The position numbers and the translations under genes were made by a program. The notes below the pieces were generated by a model that saw only the letters and a list, made by a program, of their open reading frames with translations, was not told the origin of the DNA and did not search any database. This document shows positions 35,311-47,975 of a stretch of DNA of 64,000 bases, in pieces. The stretch's first letter is position 1. Every line of letters begins with the position of its first letter. Location of the stretch: assembly GCA_028023455.1 (NCBI GenBank), contig JAQFVV010012416.1, positions 3,949,594-4,013,593 on the forward strand, read 5' to 3'. The stretch comes from Epiperipatus broadwayi (lineage: Eukaryota; Onychophora; Udeonychophora; Euonychophora; Peripatidae).

Positions 35311-38300
35311 ATTTTATGAATAGTACAGATAATGTATTGAATAAACAGTGTAATTGAGTTAATATTCACAATTTATGGAAAGTAGGTAATTCACTTTGTA
35401 GCGTTACTGTGGTGAGAGTTTAATAATATTTAAATATTAACATATTGTTAATTAAGATGGCGGAATACACCGAAGCTGGCTATAGCAAAAGGTATTAATC
35501 TTCAATTTTATATAGGCATTTTTTAAAATTTTGTAGTTTTATTCTAGTGGATTATTTTATTATACTTATACTATTTGATATTATATATATTGTAACCCAG
35601 TGCTTTTGGCACTTGGTTTCATTTAACATTATTATGCATGAAATTGATGTTACTCTTTAGAAAAATAAAAAATAAAATAAAATAAATAATATTTGGTTAA
35701 TAAAGTGTGCTATCGCTTTTACCTAGACATGGTTTGTGTGAATAAACAATATGTTCCCCAATGCAATTGCAATATCATGTTTTTAAAATGACAGAATAAT
35801 CTAAGTGAGATATTGGTATAAGAGCTAGTTAATATAATTTAAAACAAATATAATAAACTGTATTTAGTTATAAAATGGTTATATAAAGAAAAAAAACCAT
35901 AAATGTCAATTAAGTAAATTTTAAGATAGTATTGTTTTTTTTAAAAAAAAATAACTTTTGATGAATTTATTTTGAAGAAAATAATTTCATGTGTAATTAT
36001 AATCACAGATAATTATTGTTGGTTTGAATGTATTTATTATTTTCATTTATTAAACTGTTTTGTAATACATTTTAAATAATATTGAAAACCACATGATTCT
36101 AATAAGTTATACAATCTTTTTTTTTGTTTATGTTGTAATCAAATGATTTTTTTTTGGTAGAGGTCACTGGGGTTAAGGGAATGACCAATAAATACTCAAG
36201 TCAATTATTTTTTTTATAGTCTGCTTCTGTTCTTCTTAGTTAACAGTACTAAAATTTTATAACATTATTATTTTCTAATTTTGTAAAAATAAATTTGTAA
36301 TATAATGGAAGTTCCATCTACAATCTTCAGGTAAAATATTTGGTAAGACATTCTGTACCTTTGATATCTCTACCATTTAAAACTTTCTACATTAATAATT
36401 ATCGCGTCTTGAAAGTTAGATTTTTTAAAAACAAAACTAAAATGGAGGAATTAACCAAAAGTATAAATAAAATTCTTGTTTTATCTAAAGTAAGGAAAAG
36501 AAATGTTTTTGATGTTAGAACTAATTATTTAATGACTTATTCTTCTTTGTTAATATTTTCCTGGTATAAAAGAAAAATAAATAAAGAAAATATTAGGGAA
36601 AAAAGAACTGGAAATATTTTTCTGCATTTTTTAAAAAAATATCATCTGCTTTTATAAATAATGAAGGCATTTTGTACATTGGAATATGTTTGGCTCATTA
36701 ATAATCATCTAGGGAGAAAGATTTTGAAAAAAATACTAATAAATTATATACATGCGTTTTTTTTTTTAAAGAAAAAATGACTTATTTGAAATAAATGTGA
36801 AAAATAAATATACGTGCATTCTTTGAAAGAAAAATACTATTTGAAAGTAAAGTGCTAAAATTATGAAAGACACCTTAATAATATCTTTAGTGACCTGAGA
36901 ATAAAATTAATTTATATCTTATATTGCATGCATAATGGAATTCTTATAGCTTCATTCATTCTCTAATTCAACTGCAGTTTATTATAATACTAATCTCTAG
37001 GAAAAAGTGTGCATCTTCTTCAATGTTTTAGCTAGCTAACTATATGTATAGTCTTCAAATAATGTGTATGTTATCGTCGATGTTATAATATTCATTTTTT
37101 TTAAGATCCAGATCTTTATCATTATAATCCAATTGGGAATTAAGCTTCATTTCTACTACATTTTTCTTACATGTTTATTATTATAATTGCTAAAAAAAAA
37201 AAAAAAACTTTTCATTAGAAAAAAAAGCGTTTATTACTTTCAGTGCTTTGGAGACTGTGACCGGATGGAAACTCTTTACCTGGATAGACAGCTCAGCAGA
37301 GAAATAGTTCTGCTAATGAGATACTATTTATTTATTTAATGTTTTTTTTTTTTGGTTTTTTTATTTAAAAAAAAACTAATTGGTAAAATTGTATTTTGTT
37401 TTATAATACTAATGTATGTTAAAGTTTATATTTGTTACATAATATTTTAAGGATCTTGTAATGACAAGTGTAGGTCTTACTATCGTTACTTTGAGTTAAG
37501 TTTATATTTGATATGAAATGATACCTATGAAATATATCTGATTTATTACATGCAACTGGAGATATGAACTTTGCATGCTAGGTATCTAAAGAAAACTGTT
37601 TTATATATTTTTTTCAATGGGTAAAACAGTACTTTTAATTTATCAGAAGTAATTATTTAATATTTAAAAAAATGCTATAGCAATATATTTCTTGTTTAAA
37701 GTCAACAGAATTTATATTGTATTAATTAAGTAATTTAGTAACAGTTATTCTTTAATAGTGTGTCCACTTTATTTTAGTTAAAGGTTGTATGCTATACATT
37801 GCTGTCGAATGTTCCTTCATTAGAATTAAATTTATTATACTTTTCTGCATGTTATGTACAGTCAAGGGCTGAGACATGTGTATTTTAATTCATTGGTTTC
37901 AGATATTGATTGAAGTATACATTTTAATATAGGTTTATTATTATTAGTGTGTTTTGCTATCTTGCCTAAGTGTAGAGTTGGTATATGTTTAATATCAGCA
38001 TATTTTAATATTTATAATGTATTTTGTTTTGTGGGATGGAGATGCTCTCCCCAAAATACTTTATTTTCCATGAGAGGATTAGTTTTGATATAGTGTTATG
38101 GTATGTTTGGTAGTCAATGTGATTGAGTCTCATGAAGAGGATGATCCAGAGTTTATATAATATTTAGTATACTTAATGTGTTTTAATCCCAAGAGAGGAT
38201 TATATTTGGTGTGTGTTCTTTTCTTTAGGTGGTGAGATAGAGTCCACACCTATACATTTTTATGCCTGAGAAATAGGCTAGAAACCACCAAATGCTTCAG

Positions 38301-41219
38301 TGTAGTATTTTACTCTGCAGACATTAGTTGTTATTTTTGCATTCCTCATGTGAAATTAAATATATCTTTCCACCATAGAAGGTGTAGATTATTGTGCTCT
38401 GTTTAAAAGTTATGGCAAGGATAAATGTTGGATTTGAGGTGTTAGTTCCTCAAGGTGCACTTTATTATCAGTAGTGCCTTAGTAATTGGGATCAATATCT
38501 GTATTGTGCTACTGAGCCTTGCTGGTAGTTCACAAGCAAACCAATGGAGTAAAATTAATTTAAAATTGCGTATTTTAAAATGCTTATTTATTAAAGGAAT
38601 ATTCGAACACAATATTTTAGTGTTATCAATAGTTAAGAAATATTCTTCACTTGAATTAAGTCATTCATAATTAAAATATTTATCATAATTTATGTGGACA
38701 TTAAGTTAAGCATGAAATGGTGAGTGCGACTTCTGATAAATAACCCATACTTAGTCATAATTTATTTAATTATAAACCATAACTTGGTTAACTTTATTAG
38801 TAATAAATTTAATATTTTAAAAGAATTGTATTTGAACCCAGTTTATTAGGTTACACAAATAATATGCAATTACTTTTGTGTATTTCATATCATAACAGTA
38901 ATAAAAAAAATTTAGTTAGCCATATAATTAAAGGTTAGAGATTTATTTTATAGAAAGTTTACGAAAATTATAAATCAGTGTAGTGGTAAATTAGCTGCAC
39001 ATTTTAGCTAGTTACTCCAGTGTACTAGCTGGATTCCAAACATATAGGAATTTATTATTTTAATTTATACCCTGGTAGAGGACAGCTTAATGTATATGTA
39101 GTATCAATGTTATATTATTTAATAAATTTGTGTATTTTGTTTCGTTCTGTGTTGATAATAAATTGTAGTCTTATTCAATATTCGTTGTCATTTATTTATT
39201 TTTTTTATATGCCAAGTATAAGTGTGTTTGCAAAATATTTGCAAAACATTTTCTTGAGTCCTAAATTATTTCAAACTTTAGAAATCTTAATATACCAGAT
39301 AAACAAACTTATGCAGATCTGAACATTTTATTTTGATGATAATTATTTTATGGGAATTGCAAACTTCAGATTAAACATTATTTAATATTAAAATGAATTT
39401 ATTTCCATGTTATTAACCCTGACTGCACATTATTCCAGTTACATTTTAGTTAAATTATTGAATTAATTAGTTTTAGTTAATTTATTGTGTTGTCATGGAT
39501 GACGAAAGGATACAAAAGGTACCCTTGTCTTTCTATTATTCTGGCTGAGATTCTGGATAAAAAGGCTGTATTATTCAAAATTTTATGTAATTATTGATGT
39601 CATTATTGATCATATTTATCACCCCATTAAATGGTTATAGTAGTTGTTATGATATGTGAGGACACATTAACTTTTAGGTGAAGTGAATGTTTCCTATAGT
39701 TTACCAGAATGCCAGTCATGGGTGACAGCACAGTACTGTAGAGTATTTTCCTAAAGTAAACAAAGGAACCCTGAGATTATTATCATTATCATTATTCCTT
39801 ATTTAAGAAATGATCGATTATTATTGATATTACAGTTATGTTGTGGCATAAAAGAGTTTAATTTTCAATTGTGCTATAAGAAAGGTATTTTCAAATCATA
39901 TTGGCAAATAATTTACATAATAGATATTTTTTAAAAACATGAGAAGTTATCATTATTGTTTAAAGGTGCAAATACTTATAGCTCAGAGAATGTGTTTTTA
40001 ATAAAGGGAGAATGTTATTTTTATTCTAAATTATTAATTAGGGAATGATGGCAGTTTCTCTCTCTATCTTCCCAAGATATTTATTTTACTGATGATAATT
40101 TATTTTATTATTTTAATTTTTTTCTTTATTTTAATTGCATATCTCTGCAGCTGAATTTTTATAACTAACCGACCTCTGAGCATAGTCTGCGTTTTCATTT
40201 ATAAATCTATATTGTTTAATCAGAGTCTCAAAGTAATAGTTATTTATTTACTAGATTAGAAATGGAATATTGCCACTATGTTTAATAGGTTAGAATTAGG
40301 ATGCATCATTCGAGTGCATCGTTCGATTTAGCTAGTTGAATATTTTGTAGATTAGAATATATATATATATATATGTTGTAGTGGGTATAATATGTGCTAA
40401 ATTAAATACAAGCTAAATAATTAAAATGTGCATGCTGGGGAAGTTAATCTATACGATGGTGCACAATTTCAGGCTTAAGTAACAACCTACAATATCCCTT
40501 GTATATACCATTATAATATATAGATAAACAGTAAAACAGCTGTCAAATTTCTCGCTATAGGACAAAAGCCCCTCAAGGAGAAATAGTGAAGAAAAAAATG
40601 CAGTATTTTGACACTTTCCAAGTGACAAGTAGCTAGCAATTTTCCCTCACACTTATACTTTAACTCAAATAGCTAGATAATCATTGACTAACTTATATTT
40701 AATGATTAACTGCATAGACTAGAAACTATCTACCTAAAATAATTATTATAATCCTATTTAAAAACTTTCAAGTTTAATCTCACTTAGATTTCACCCCAGA
40801 TTATAGGAATGACAGGTAGGTATCATATTATTGTTTCATAAGATTTTTCGGTAATACATAATCTGTTGATCCACACCGTGCGATGGCACTGTTTCTATGC
40901 TAAAGCACATAAATATGCTGTTTACAAGGCCGCTCATAGATCTTACGGCCTGTATACTGTTCAAACACTAAGATGTTGAAGTGCACCCTTACCCCAACAT
41001 CTCTAGCATGTTGAACATTATTAGTGATGAGTATATGACACTCTCTATAGACATTACTCTTGACTATTGTACAGTTTATGATATGAAGGTTTCTGTAGTT
41101 GTAATGATGAAAAGTATATTACAACGGATTTTTTTTTTTTTTTTGCTTCAATGTATTGTAATTGATGTGAGTTAGTCAAAATTGTAATGAATTCTCAAAT
41201 GCCCCTACTTTCATTGTCA
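35311..41219. other. Long AT-rich stretch, nothing recognised
   Basis: About 6 kb without a recognisable gene, tRNA or family A-E copy. Open frames such as 36340-36657 (105 codons, Lys and Phe rich) and 39107-39322 have no motif. The (TA)n tract near 40.36 kb and several poly-A or poly-T runs are the only repeats seen. Confidence 0.45.
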
Positions 41220-41990
41220 AGGGTCAGAATTCACTAAATGAGGAGTGTAAATCATGATTCGGCAAAGTTCACGATCAAGTCGCGCACTTTCCGATACTTT
41301 TTCGAGATCAAAACAGTTCAATGGCAGACAACCATTTGGCATTGTAGTTTTGAGATTTACCTGCTAGAGAAGCCGATGCAGTGGCCTTTCTTCAACCCAA
41401 AAAAAGAAAATATTTTACCCACCCAGAAAAACTGTCTTTGTGGTGGTTTAATGAAATTAAGGTGTTGTCAAACATTTGAAATGGAATGTCAATCACATCA
41501 ATGGTGATGAAGGTGTTCCATTCACTCATAGGACGGGCTTTGAGGGCTGCCTGTGAATCGCTTTTTTGCAAGCTGTATGGCTAATTTATTCTTGAAGCCG
41601 GGATCAGCTTACGGTGAAGTGTATTAGAGCTGAGTTGGAAAGGTGTCAAAACGCCGTAAGGAATATGACGACAGGTCTTAGAGAGGTCTGTCAAGAAAGT
41701 CTTGTTTCTCAATAAACAAAAAAAAAGTTTCTTCAAAAACAATAAAAAAGACTTGGTTATATAAAAAAAAAGTTTCTTTAAAAAAAAAAAAAAAGACCGG
41801 ACATAAAGAAATGTTAAAAAAAACACAGAATATTTTAAAAAGCCAAAAAAAAAAAAAACAAAAAAAAAAAAACATTTTTTTATTTTAAAAAAAATATACA
41901 TCAAACTGGGTACAAAAAAAAAACAATAACAACAACAACAACAAAAAATCAAACAAATCCAAAAATTAAAAACATAAATCAACAAAATTT
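41220..41990 (+). pseudogene. Possible retroposed fragment with A-rich tail
   Basis: The interval 41220-41700 is clearly richer in G+C than its neighbours. Translated pieces look coding-like, for example KCIRAELERCQNAVRNM and TTGLREVCQESLVSQ. It is followed by AATAAAC at 41711 and about 270 bp of A-rich sequence. This pattern fits a polyadenylated transcript copied back into the genome, but I cannot name the parent gene or an obvious target-site duplication. The minus-strand open frames over the A-rich part are poly-Phe artefacts. Confidence 0.4.
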
Positions 41991-42280
41991 AAAAACAGCC
42001 TGGTAACGTTATATCTATTTGTTTTTCACTAGCAACAGCAATATGGGAAATTAGATGATGTATTACTGATTTTTCAAGTGTATACTTATAAATAGAAATT
42101 ATATGCAAACACAATTTTTAGGTTTATGTGTGTGCAGTTGCTATTATTAATATTATAGCAATGATATTTCATTTTGAGCCCACCTACCAGGATTTGGGTA
42201 GAAAGCAGTAACTCAATAGTTCTTATTTCAAAGACAATAAGAAAAAAAGATACTACTTAATCAATGATTATAAACAAAGC

Positions 42281-42500
42281 AAAGCAAAACTCCATATAGT
42301 AGTGCCACCTGTGCTAAACAGAGTAATCAATGGATGCCAGAAGGCTTGTGCATAAAATCCCTATCTAATGCCTACTCATCCAATATCCCCAGACTAGTTT
42401 CTGGCTTGTGGCCTTCGTCAGCGAGGAGCTTTGGATCTGAGAGCACTGCATCTAGATCTTAGGATCTATATGATCATGTGATGCTTGCTGGTTTAATCAA
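42281..42500 (-). repeat. Family A copy 8, intact hammerhead
   Basis: This is a minus-orientation unit from GCAAAACTCCATATAGTAGT to ATCTTAGGATCTA, followed by a short TGATCATGTGATGCTTGCTG flank. That flank belongs to the opposite end of the unit, so the copy has lost some of its far part. Sequence agreement with the other copies is high. Confidence 0.8.
42380..42440 (-). ncRNA. Type I hammerhead ribozyme (family A, minus strand)
   Basis: On the minus strand, CTGACGA (complement of 42415-42421) has C at the free core position and is otherwise canonical. Stem-loop II is AGGCCACAAGCCA, pairing GGC with GCC. GAAA is the complement of 42398-42401. ACTAGT forms stem III with a GTC cleavage site. 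Stem I pairs TCCTCG with TGGGGA (one G-U) and ATCCAA with TTGGAT distally. This copy best keeps both parts of stem I. Confidence 0.78.
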
Positions 42501-42934
42501 TGATAAATAGATCCAGCCAAAATGTTAGTTTAAAATACTAATAGCAGGCAATTATTGGATAAATCCAAAAAATGTATACAACTTTTATCCACAGAAAATC
42601 ATTTTAAGGTATATGTCATTAAGCATGTAAACACAGTAACATAATCCAATAATAAAATAACATATAACAATAGGTGGGCTCTTTGGAAAAGCCACTTTTG
42701 CATCTGTCTGTAATTCTGATTTGGGGATTCAAGTTCACATCAGATGAATCTTGGAAAGTTTTTCAGATCAAAACAGACAGATAGCTTACAGATGGCCAAC
42801 TAATTATTAGGTATTCATAAGAAATGTGTATCTAGCTGAATTATTTTAGATAAACATCGCAGATAAATCTATGTTGATCAGACATGTATCAATATGTTGA
42901 TTGTTAAAACCAAGAAGAAATGCAACTATGAAAT

Positions 42935-43215
42935 GGTATTAGTCAAAATAAGAGTCATAGATCACATAACTTTATACTCTTAAGCTTGTAAGTTATAAAC
43001 AATGAGGATTGCCAATTCCTCAACAAGCTTTATGATAAATACTTATCTAGAGAAAGCATTTAAAATATCTCTGTCAGGATACCTCCCCAAACCTCTGACC
43101 ATGGTTTCATGCTCTGGAACTTCTCAGGAAGTTGCTAGAGTAGGTTCAGACATGTCTGAAACTACCCTAGCATCTCTCTGGTGAGTGCCAGAGCATGAAA
43201 TGATATTAGTTTCAC
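42935..43215. repeat. Family D copy 2, inverted pair
   Basis: The segment 42943-43140 is family D in minus orientation and matches 14.95-15.24 kb. It is followed by a short plus-orientation piece (about 43140-43200) ending GTGAGTGCCAGAGCATGAAA. In the minus hammerhead (about 43080-43135) stem III ACCATGGT, GAAA and the GTC site are kept, but the box reads CTGAGAA (complement of 43121-43127). The plus piece has CTGGTGA and stem II GTGC/GCAT. Each has one core change. Confidence 0.72.
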
Positions 43216-43897
43216 TACTATTGGTAGAATGATTTTTATGGATTTTAGGTTATAATGGCCAAGACATATTACTTATCTATGTTCTCAGTTAAATCATATT
43301 AATTGCTGGCTTTATTATTTAGTGAGATTCTTGCCTAAATTTGTTTTGATTACTGTTTGTGTTATTTGATGTCAAAATGTATTATAGTATTGAAATGATT
43401 GTGCTGTTACACTTCATCCTCATAATATACTTTTCAAATTATATTGTATTACTTTTGATATAGATTTTGACTTTTGCATATATCTATAAAATTTTTGTGT
43501 ATTGTCTACTGGTAATCTTTATGAGTACTATAAGGTTATCATTGTTATATATCATTATCTTTTTTATGACATAAAGTTTTCAATGCATTTAATCATTTAG
43601 CTAATAACTTTCAGTTGGTATTACCAGATCTTAATTTAAAATGTAGTCATAAACTGCTTAATAAGAATGCTGTCAGATTGTATCTGTTTTTACTATCTAT
43701 TCACTAGACATTGTGCATATCTTATTTTTTATGTTAAAAATGTTTGCAACTCTAATTATCTCATTGTATGTAATTATTTTTATTTATTATTTGTTGTCAT
43801 TATTTTTGTATAACATCTGTAAATTTTTTATTCTGTGTGGTTTGCATATGATTAATAAGTATCTACTGTTTTTTGTTTATTTTTGCAATGTTTGTAA
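43216..43897. other. AT-rich stretch, nothing recognised
   Basis: An 84-codon open frame (43713-43967) is Phe/Ile/Leu rich and runs into the next family A copy, so it is treated as chance. Confidence 0.4.
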
Positions 43898-44162
43898 TAA
43901 ACATCACATGACTCATAGTTTTGTAGTTAAGTGGAGGAAAAAGGTGGCTGCTGGAGGGTTGCATTAGATCCTAAGATCTAGGTGCAGTGCTCTCAGATCC
44001 AAGGCTCTTCACTGACAAAGGCCACAAGCCAGAAACTAGTCTGGGGATATTGGATGAGTAGGCACTAGATGGGGATTTTATGACAAGCCTTCTGGCATCC
44101 ATTGATTACTCTAGATTTCTGTGTGTGGCAATACGTATAGTGAGTTCTGCCTGTTTTAATGT
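43898..44162 (+). repeat. Family A copy 9, near-intact hammerhead
   Basis: This is a plus-orientation unit from GGTGGCTGCTGGAGGGTTGC to GAGTTCTGCCTGTTTTAATG. It starts just after AACATCACATGAC, the family terminus in minus orientation, so a vestigial inverted end is present. The hammerhead (about 43995-44062) has perfect stem II, GAAA, ACTAGT and stem I, but the box is CTGACAA (44012-44018), one change from canonical. Confidence 0.75.
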
Positions 44163-44523
44163 TTGTAACTTGATAGCTATTATATATAACTCCTTATACT
44201 GATTTATAATGTATTAGAATGTATACTCCTATAGTTAATTTAATTAAATAATTGAATAAATTATTATTGTTGTGTCTTTCTATTTTTTCTCCCATAGAAT
44301 CAGAATGGCTACACTAATTTAGTAGCATCTGATGGTAATAATAGCATGTTGTGAAGGAAGTATATATAAGAATTCCTAGAAATTTTGTGAGTAAATCTGA
44401 AAATACAAAAAGAAGGGATTTGTCTGATCATAATATTTGAACAAAGGATTTGTTAAGAAAAATAACTGAGCCAATAATTATAGAGAAATTTTTTAAGGAT
44501 TGCTTTTACTGAGGTAAATTTAC

Positions 44524-44923
44524 AATATCTCTTGTAATATTTATTAAGGCTGTAACCTCAAGAATGTGCATGTAAAAATGCGATAGAAGGGACCTCTACA
44601 GGTCTTAACCACAAGCTTATGTTTTGGAAGAAAAGAGGGGAATCCTTTTTTACTTCAACTTATTTTCTATATAATTAGGTGAAGCTGAAGTGGTTAGATC
44701 TGAGAGTGTGAAGTGATTCAATACTTCACTGATTAAGTCCACATTTCTTATTACACATTAATACTCATGAAATCTTTCGATTTACAATGAGTCAATGGAA
44801 AGATCTTATAGTTAGAAATCTACTATGATAATATAAAGTTGTAATTATAAATTTATTTAAATGCACATTGATTACGTAAGTAATATTTACTAAGGCTATA
44901 ATCTCAAGAATATCTCTTGTAAT
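44524..44923 (+). repeat. Family C copy 2 with target-site duplication
   Basis: AATATCTCTTGTAAT occurs directly before (44524-44538) and after (44909-44923) the element, a 15-bp target-site duplication. The inserted sequence (44539-44908) starts TTATTAAGGCTGTAACCTCA and ends TTACTAAGGCTATAATCTCA, so about 23 bp of the unit start is repeated at its end. This shows an insertion event by an element slightly longer than one unit. Long target-site duplications are typical of reverse-transcription-based insertion. Confidence 0.8.
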
Positions 44924-46984
44924 AAGTATAGCTTAAAGCTATCATCAACATCTAATATAGTATTTTCTAATGAAGAGAGGTAAACTTTTTGGAAGTTTTT
45001 GTATTTCTCTTAACAATCAATCAATATGGTTTGCAAATAAATGTGGTGACAAAGATGAACTTTAAATTATTTAGACTTTTAAAAAAATTTTGAAAGCTTT
45101 TTTTATATTGTTGCATAAGAATATTCTTATACATATTAATTAACATGCATGCTGAAATAAGTTAATTATCTTGAAGTGTGATAATTACATGAGCAAGTAT
45201 TTAGAGATTTACATTATCAAATGCAATTTGAAAATCCAATTTAATAATAATCAGATGTGATAGTTTACTTTTGCATGCAATGTGTCTTTGGGCAAATAAG
45301 TGTGTTAGGTTGCATCTTTTGGTCAGAAAGGCAAAAGTTTGTTAGCTAGGGTTGGAAAAAATCTTTTAAGATATTATTCTTACAACCTCTTAGAATACAG
45401 TTTAACATTTCATTTATCCATCTATTGCCATTTTAATCAGTTACATTTCAGCCATTTAATTCTTGTATAGATAATTACTTTAAATAAAAAATGACTAAAA
45501 AATGTAGTTGTTCCTTTTTTCTTCTCTTTTTCTCTTCAGTGTTTTCCATCAATATCATATGGTTACATGTCATTTCAGTTTATAAGAACACAATTTTCTG
45601 ACACTAGAATATGAATAATTTAATTTAAAATAAAATAAAAATAACAAAAGATGAAAAAAGATCTCTTATACACTAAGATTAAACATTAATTAAAAAGAAT
45701 TATATTAACAGGGGACCATGGAATATTATTTGTATAGTTTCATATTATATTCTATTACTGATTACATTAACATAAAATATGTACTGAACCTATTCATATT
45801 TTATTCCAACAAATAAAACAAAACTTCAGTTCACTTACATAAGTTTAATACATTTTTACAAGAGGACACCTTAAAATTTATCTGGGAGATAAAGATCTAC
45901 TTATCTATCTGCAAGTACTTTTGAAAAACAGAAAAAAAATGTTATAGTAAATGAAAACATTAAAAACAACATTTTAAGGCAAATACTACTGCAAAAAACT
46001 CATACAAACAGTAACGAAGAAGCCCTTAGTGATCAAGTTCACCAATTTCCAGGTTTTAAAAATTTGACAGGTTTTCTTTTATACTTATTTTGCTGTATAG
46101 TTAAGAATAGTTAATATCCATTTACTGGCCAATTATTGGATGGTTATATAGACACTATATCTCAGAGACAGATTCCAAGAGTGATGACTTGATCCTAAAT
46201 AAATTTCTATTTTTGTATCGTCCAGATTTGAATTCGTAGAAGGTAAACAGATTAATTACCATTGTAATCCCCATTCCTTAATATATATATATATTTAAAA
46301 GGTACAACTGTATTCAATAGATTCTAAAAGTTTTTATAATTGTTACGTTATTATTCATTCTCCTACTCAAAATAGATGGATACTCACTTATTGGCCAATA
46401 TAAGATGATTATGCAGTTGTAGTACGGTGCATCTATTTATGGAAATCGCGATCTTATTCTGCAAATTTTTAGTTACCTGAAAAATCTTAACTGTGAGCTA
46501 AGATTCATTTTTATGTGAAGCAGATACAAGATGGAAAACTGCAATGTTTGTACTTTATATTTTCAAATTTTTTTGTTTTAAAAAAAAATCTATAGAAAAA
46601 AAAAATTTAAATTTTCTTTACCTTGTTTTTTTATCCCACAAAATAAATAAATATGTATGTATATGATATCATTTTCATTCAGTCACCTGTTTAAAAAAAA
46701 AGAAAATAGTAATTAATCTTAATCTACATATTTAATTAATTTTTAATTAAACTCATTTTTATTTTAAGGTCTTAGTTTAAAGGTTTTACTACATTAAAAA
46801 AGAACTTTTTATAAAAATGAATTGGAGATATTTAAAAGGCTTTTTTTCAAGTTGTTTTTTTTTTAAAAAATCAATACATAAATAAATAAATTACAGACAT
46901 TACATATATTAAATAATAAATTACATGTTAAATTTTAATATCTGCAGTAACTTATTGCATTTATTCCAAAGAACCATCTACTGT
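44924..46984. other. AT-rich stretch, nothing recognised
   Basis: No coding or RNA feature was recognised. Some phrases near 46.1 and 46.38 kb (TTACTGGCCAATTATTGGAT; CTTATTGGCCAATATAAGAT) may be an old repeat pair but are too diverged to define. Confidence 0.4.
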
Positions 46985-47062
46985 AAATTTGATAATTAAT
47001 GAACACTAGATGGCGGTGCAATATCCACATCCCCAGTCTAAATTCTGGCTTTTAGCTATCTT
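46985..47062 (-). repeat. Family E hammerhead-like remnant
   Basis: On the minus strand the order ATCAATAAAGA, TAGCTAAAAGCCAGAA, TTTAGACTGGGGATG resembles the family A ribozyme (stem II, GAAA, stem III, stem I), but the required bases are lost. ACTAGATGGCGGTGC on the other flank recurs in part near 51.07 kb (ATAGATGGCAGTAG). Confidence 0.4.
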
Positions 47063-47394
47063 TATTGATAAATAAAATTTGCAATCACACATCTAACAAT
47101 CACTTTTATTTTTATGCACTCCAAAGTACTAGCCTTAGGGTAAAATTACTCATAACGTTTTGAACCCAACCAAATTTTTATATACTCATATAAATCTGAT
47201 ACTAGATTAAATAAAAGGAATTACTGTTCCTAATAGAAATATTAGAAAAAAAGCAAAGACAATCATATAGTGTTTTTCTTTGTATCATTCTTGCGGAAAA
47301 AAATAAAAGTTGTCTATAGATAATATAAAACCCAATCATTAAAACATATGGTTACTAGTCACTGCCGTATCTATATAAATATAGATAAAAGTTA

Positions 47395-47580
47395 TCTTAG
47401 GTTCAAATTCTTAGGATGGTTTGGAATCTCAGGTATTTAGTTTGGATAATATAAAAAAAGTAAAGTAACTATTACAGAGGACCAGTAGCCTAAGTTTAGT
47501 TTGTGATTTTGCTATAGGATTATTATTTAATATCCATTGATTATTTAAACTTGCAATAGATTAACCTGAAGTAGACAAAA
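47395..47580 (+). repeat. Family E repeat fragment
   Basis: The order TTAGGTTCAAATTCTTAGG, TTTGGAATCTCAGGT and AATATCCATTGATTATTTAA parallels the segments at 50505-50700. It is diverged, and its limits are approximate. Confidence 0.4.
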
Positions 47581-47903
47581 TAGAATGACTTGCTGCCTCT
47601 AATATTGACATTTCATAATATGCACATGCATAAACGTTTTGGGTCTGAAGCTGTCAATTTTAGAATTTCCTTTAATGTCAAATGGTGTAGTTTACCTTTG
47701 AATTTTTATTTACATTTTTGTTTGTACTTTTCATATGAAAAAGTCTTTTTTACCAATATGCAAAACTATGGGTGTGAGATTTAAATTTTTTTTTAAATTT
47801 CTACGTTTTATATTTACTAGTATATTGTTAAGTGGTTTATACTTAGATATGTGAGTGTGTGACAATAAAAAAAAATGTTATTAATGAATAAATTGACCAT
47901 CAA

Positions 47904-47975
47904 GCATTGGTGGCCTAGTGGTTAGCATAGCTGCCTTCCAAGCAGCTGACCCGGGTTCGCTTCCCGGTCAACGCA
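47904..47975 (+). tRNA. tRNA-Gly (TCC), possibly a pseudogene
   Basis: A full cloverleaf of 72 nt can be drawn. The D-arm is GGCC-TAGTGGTTA-GCAT, and the anticodon stem GCTGC/GCAGC encloses the loop CTTCCAA (anticodon TCC at 47937-47939). The T-arm is CCGGG-TTCGCTT-CCCGG, and the discriminator is A47975. It matches the usual animal tRNA-Gly(TCC) pattern closely. Two changes argue for decay: an A-C mismatch at acceptor pair 3-70, and C for the conserved A58 inside box B. The downstream T-run is only three bases, so termination would be weak. Confidence 0.7.

Noticed and set aside
36340-36657. 105-codon open frame as a host gene
   Set aside because: No motif, splice context or homology is apparent, and its length is within chance for this composition when many frames are open.
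41581-41985. Minus-strand open frame of 134 codons
   Set aside because: It is poly-Phe and Cys sequence from the A-rich tail of the possible retroposed fragment.
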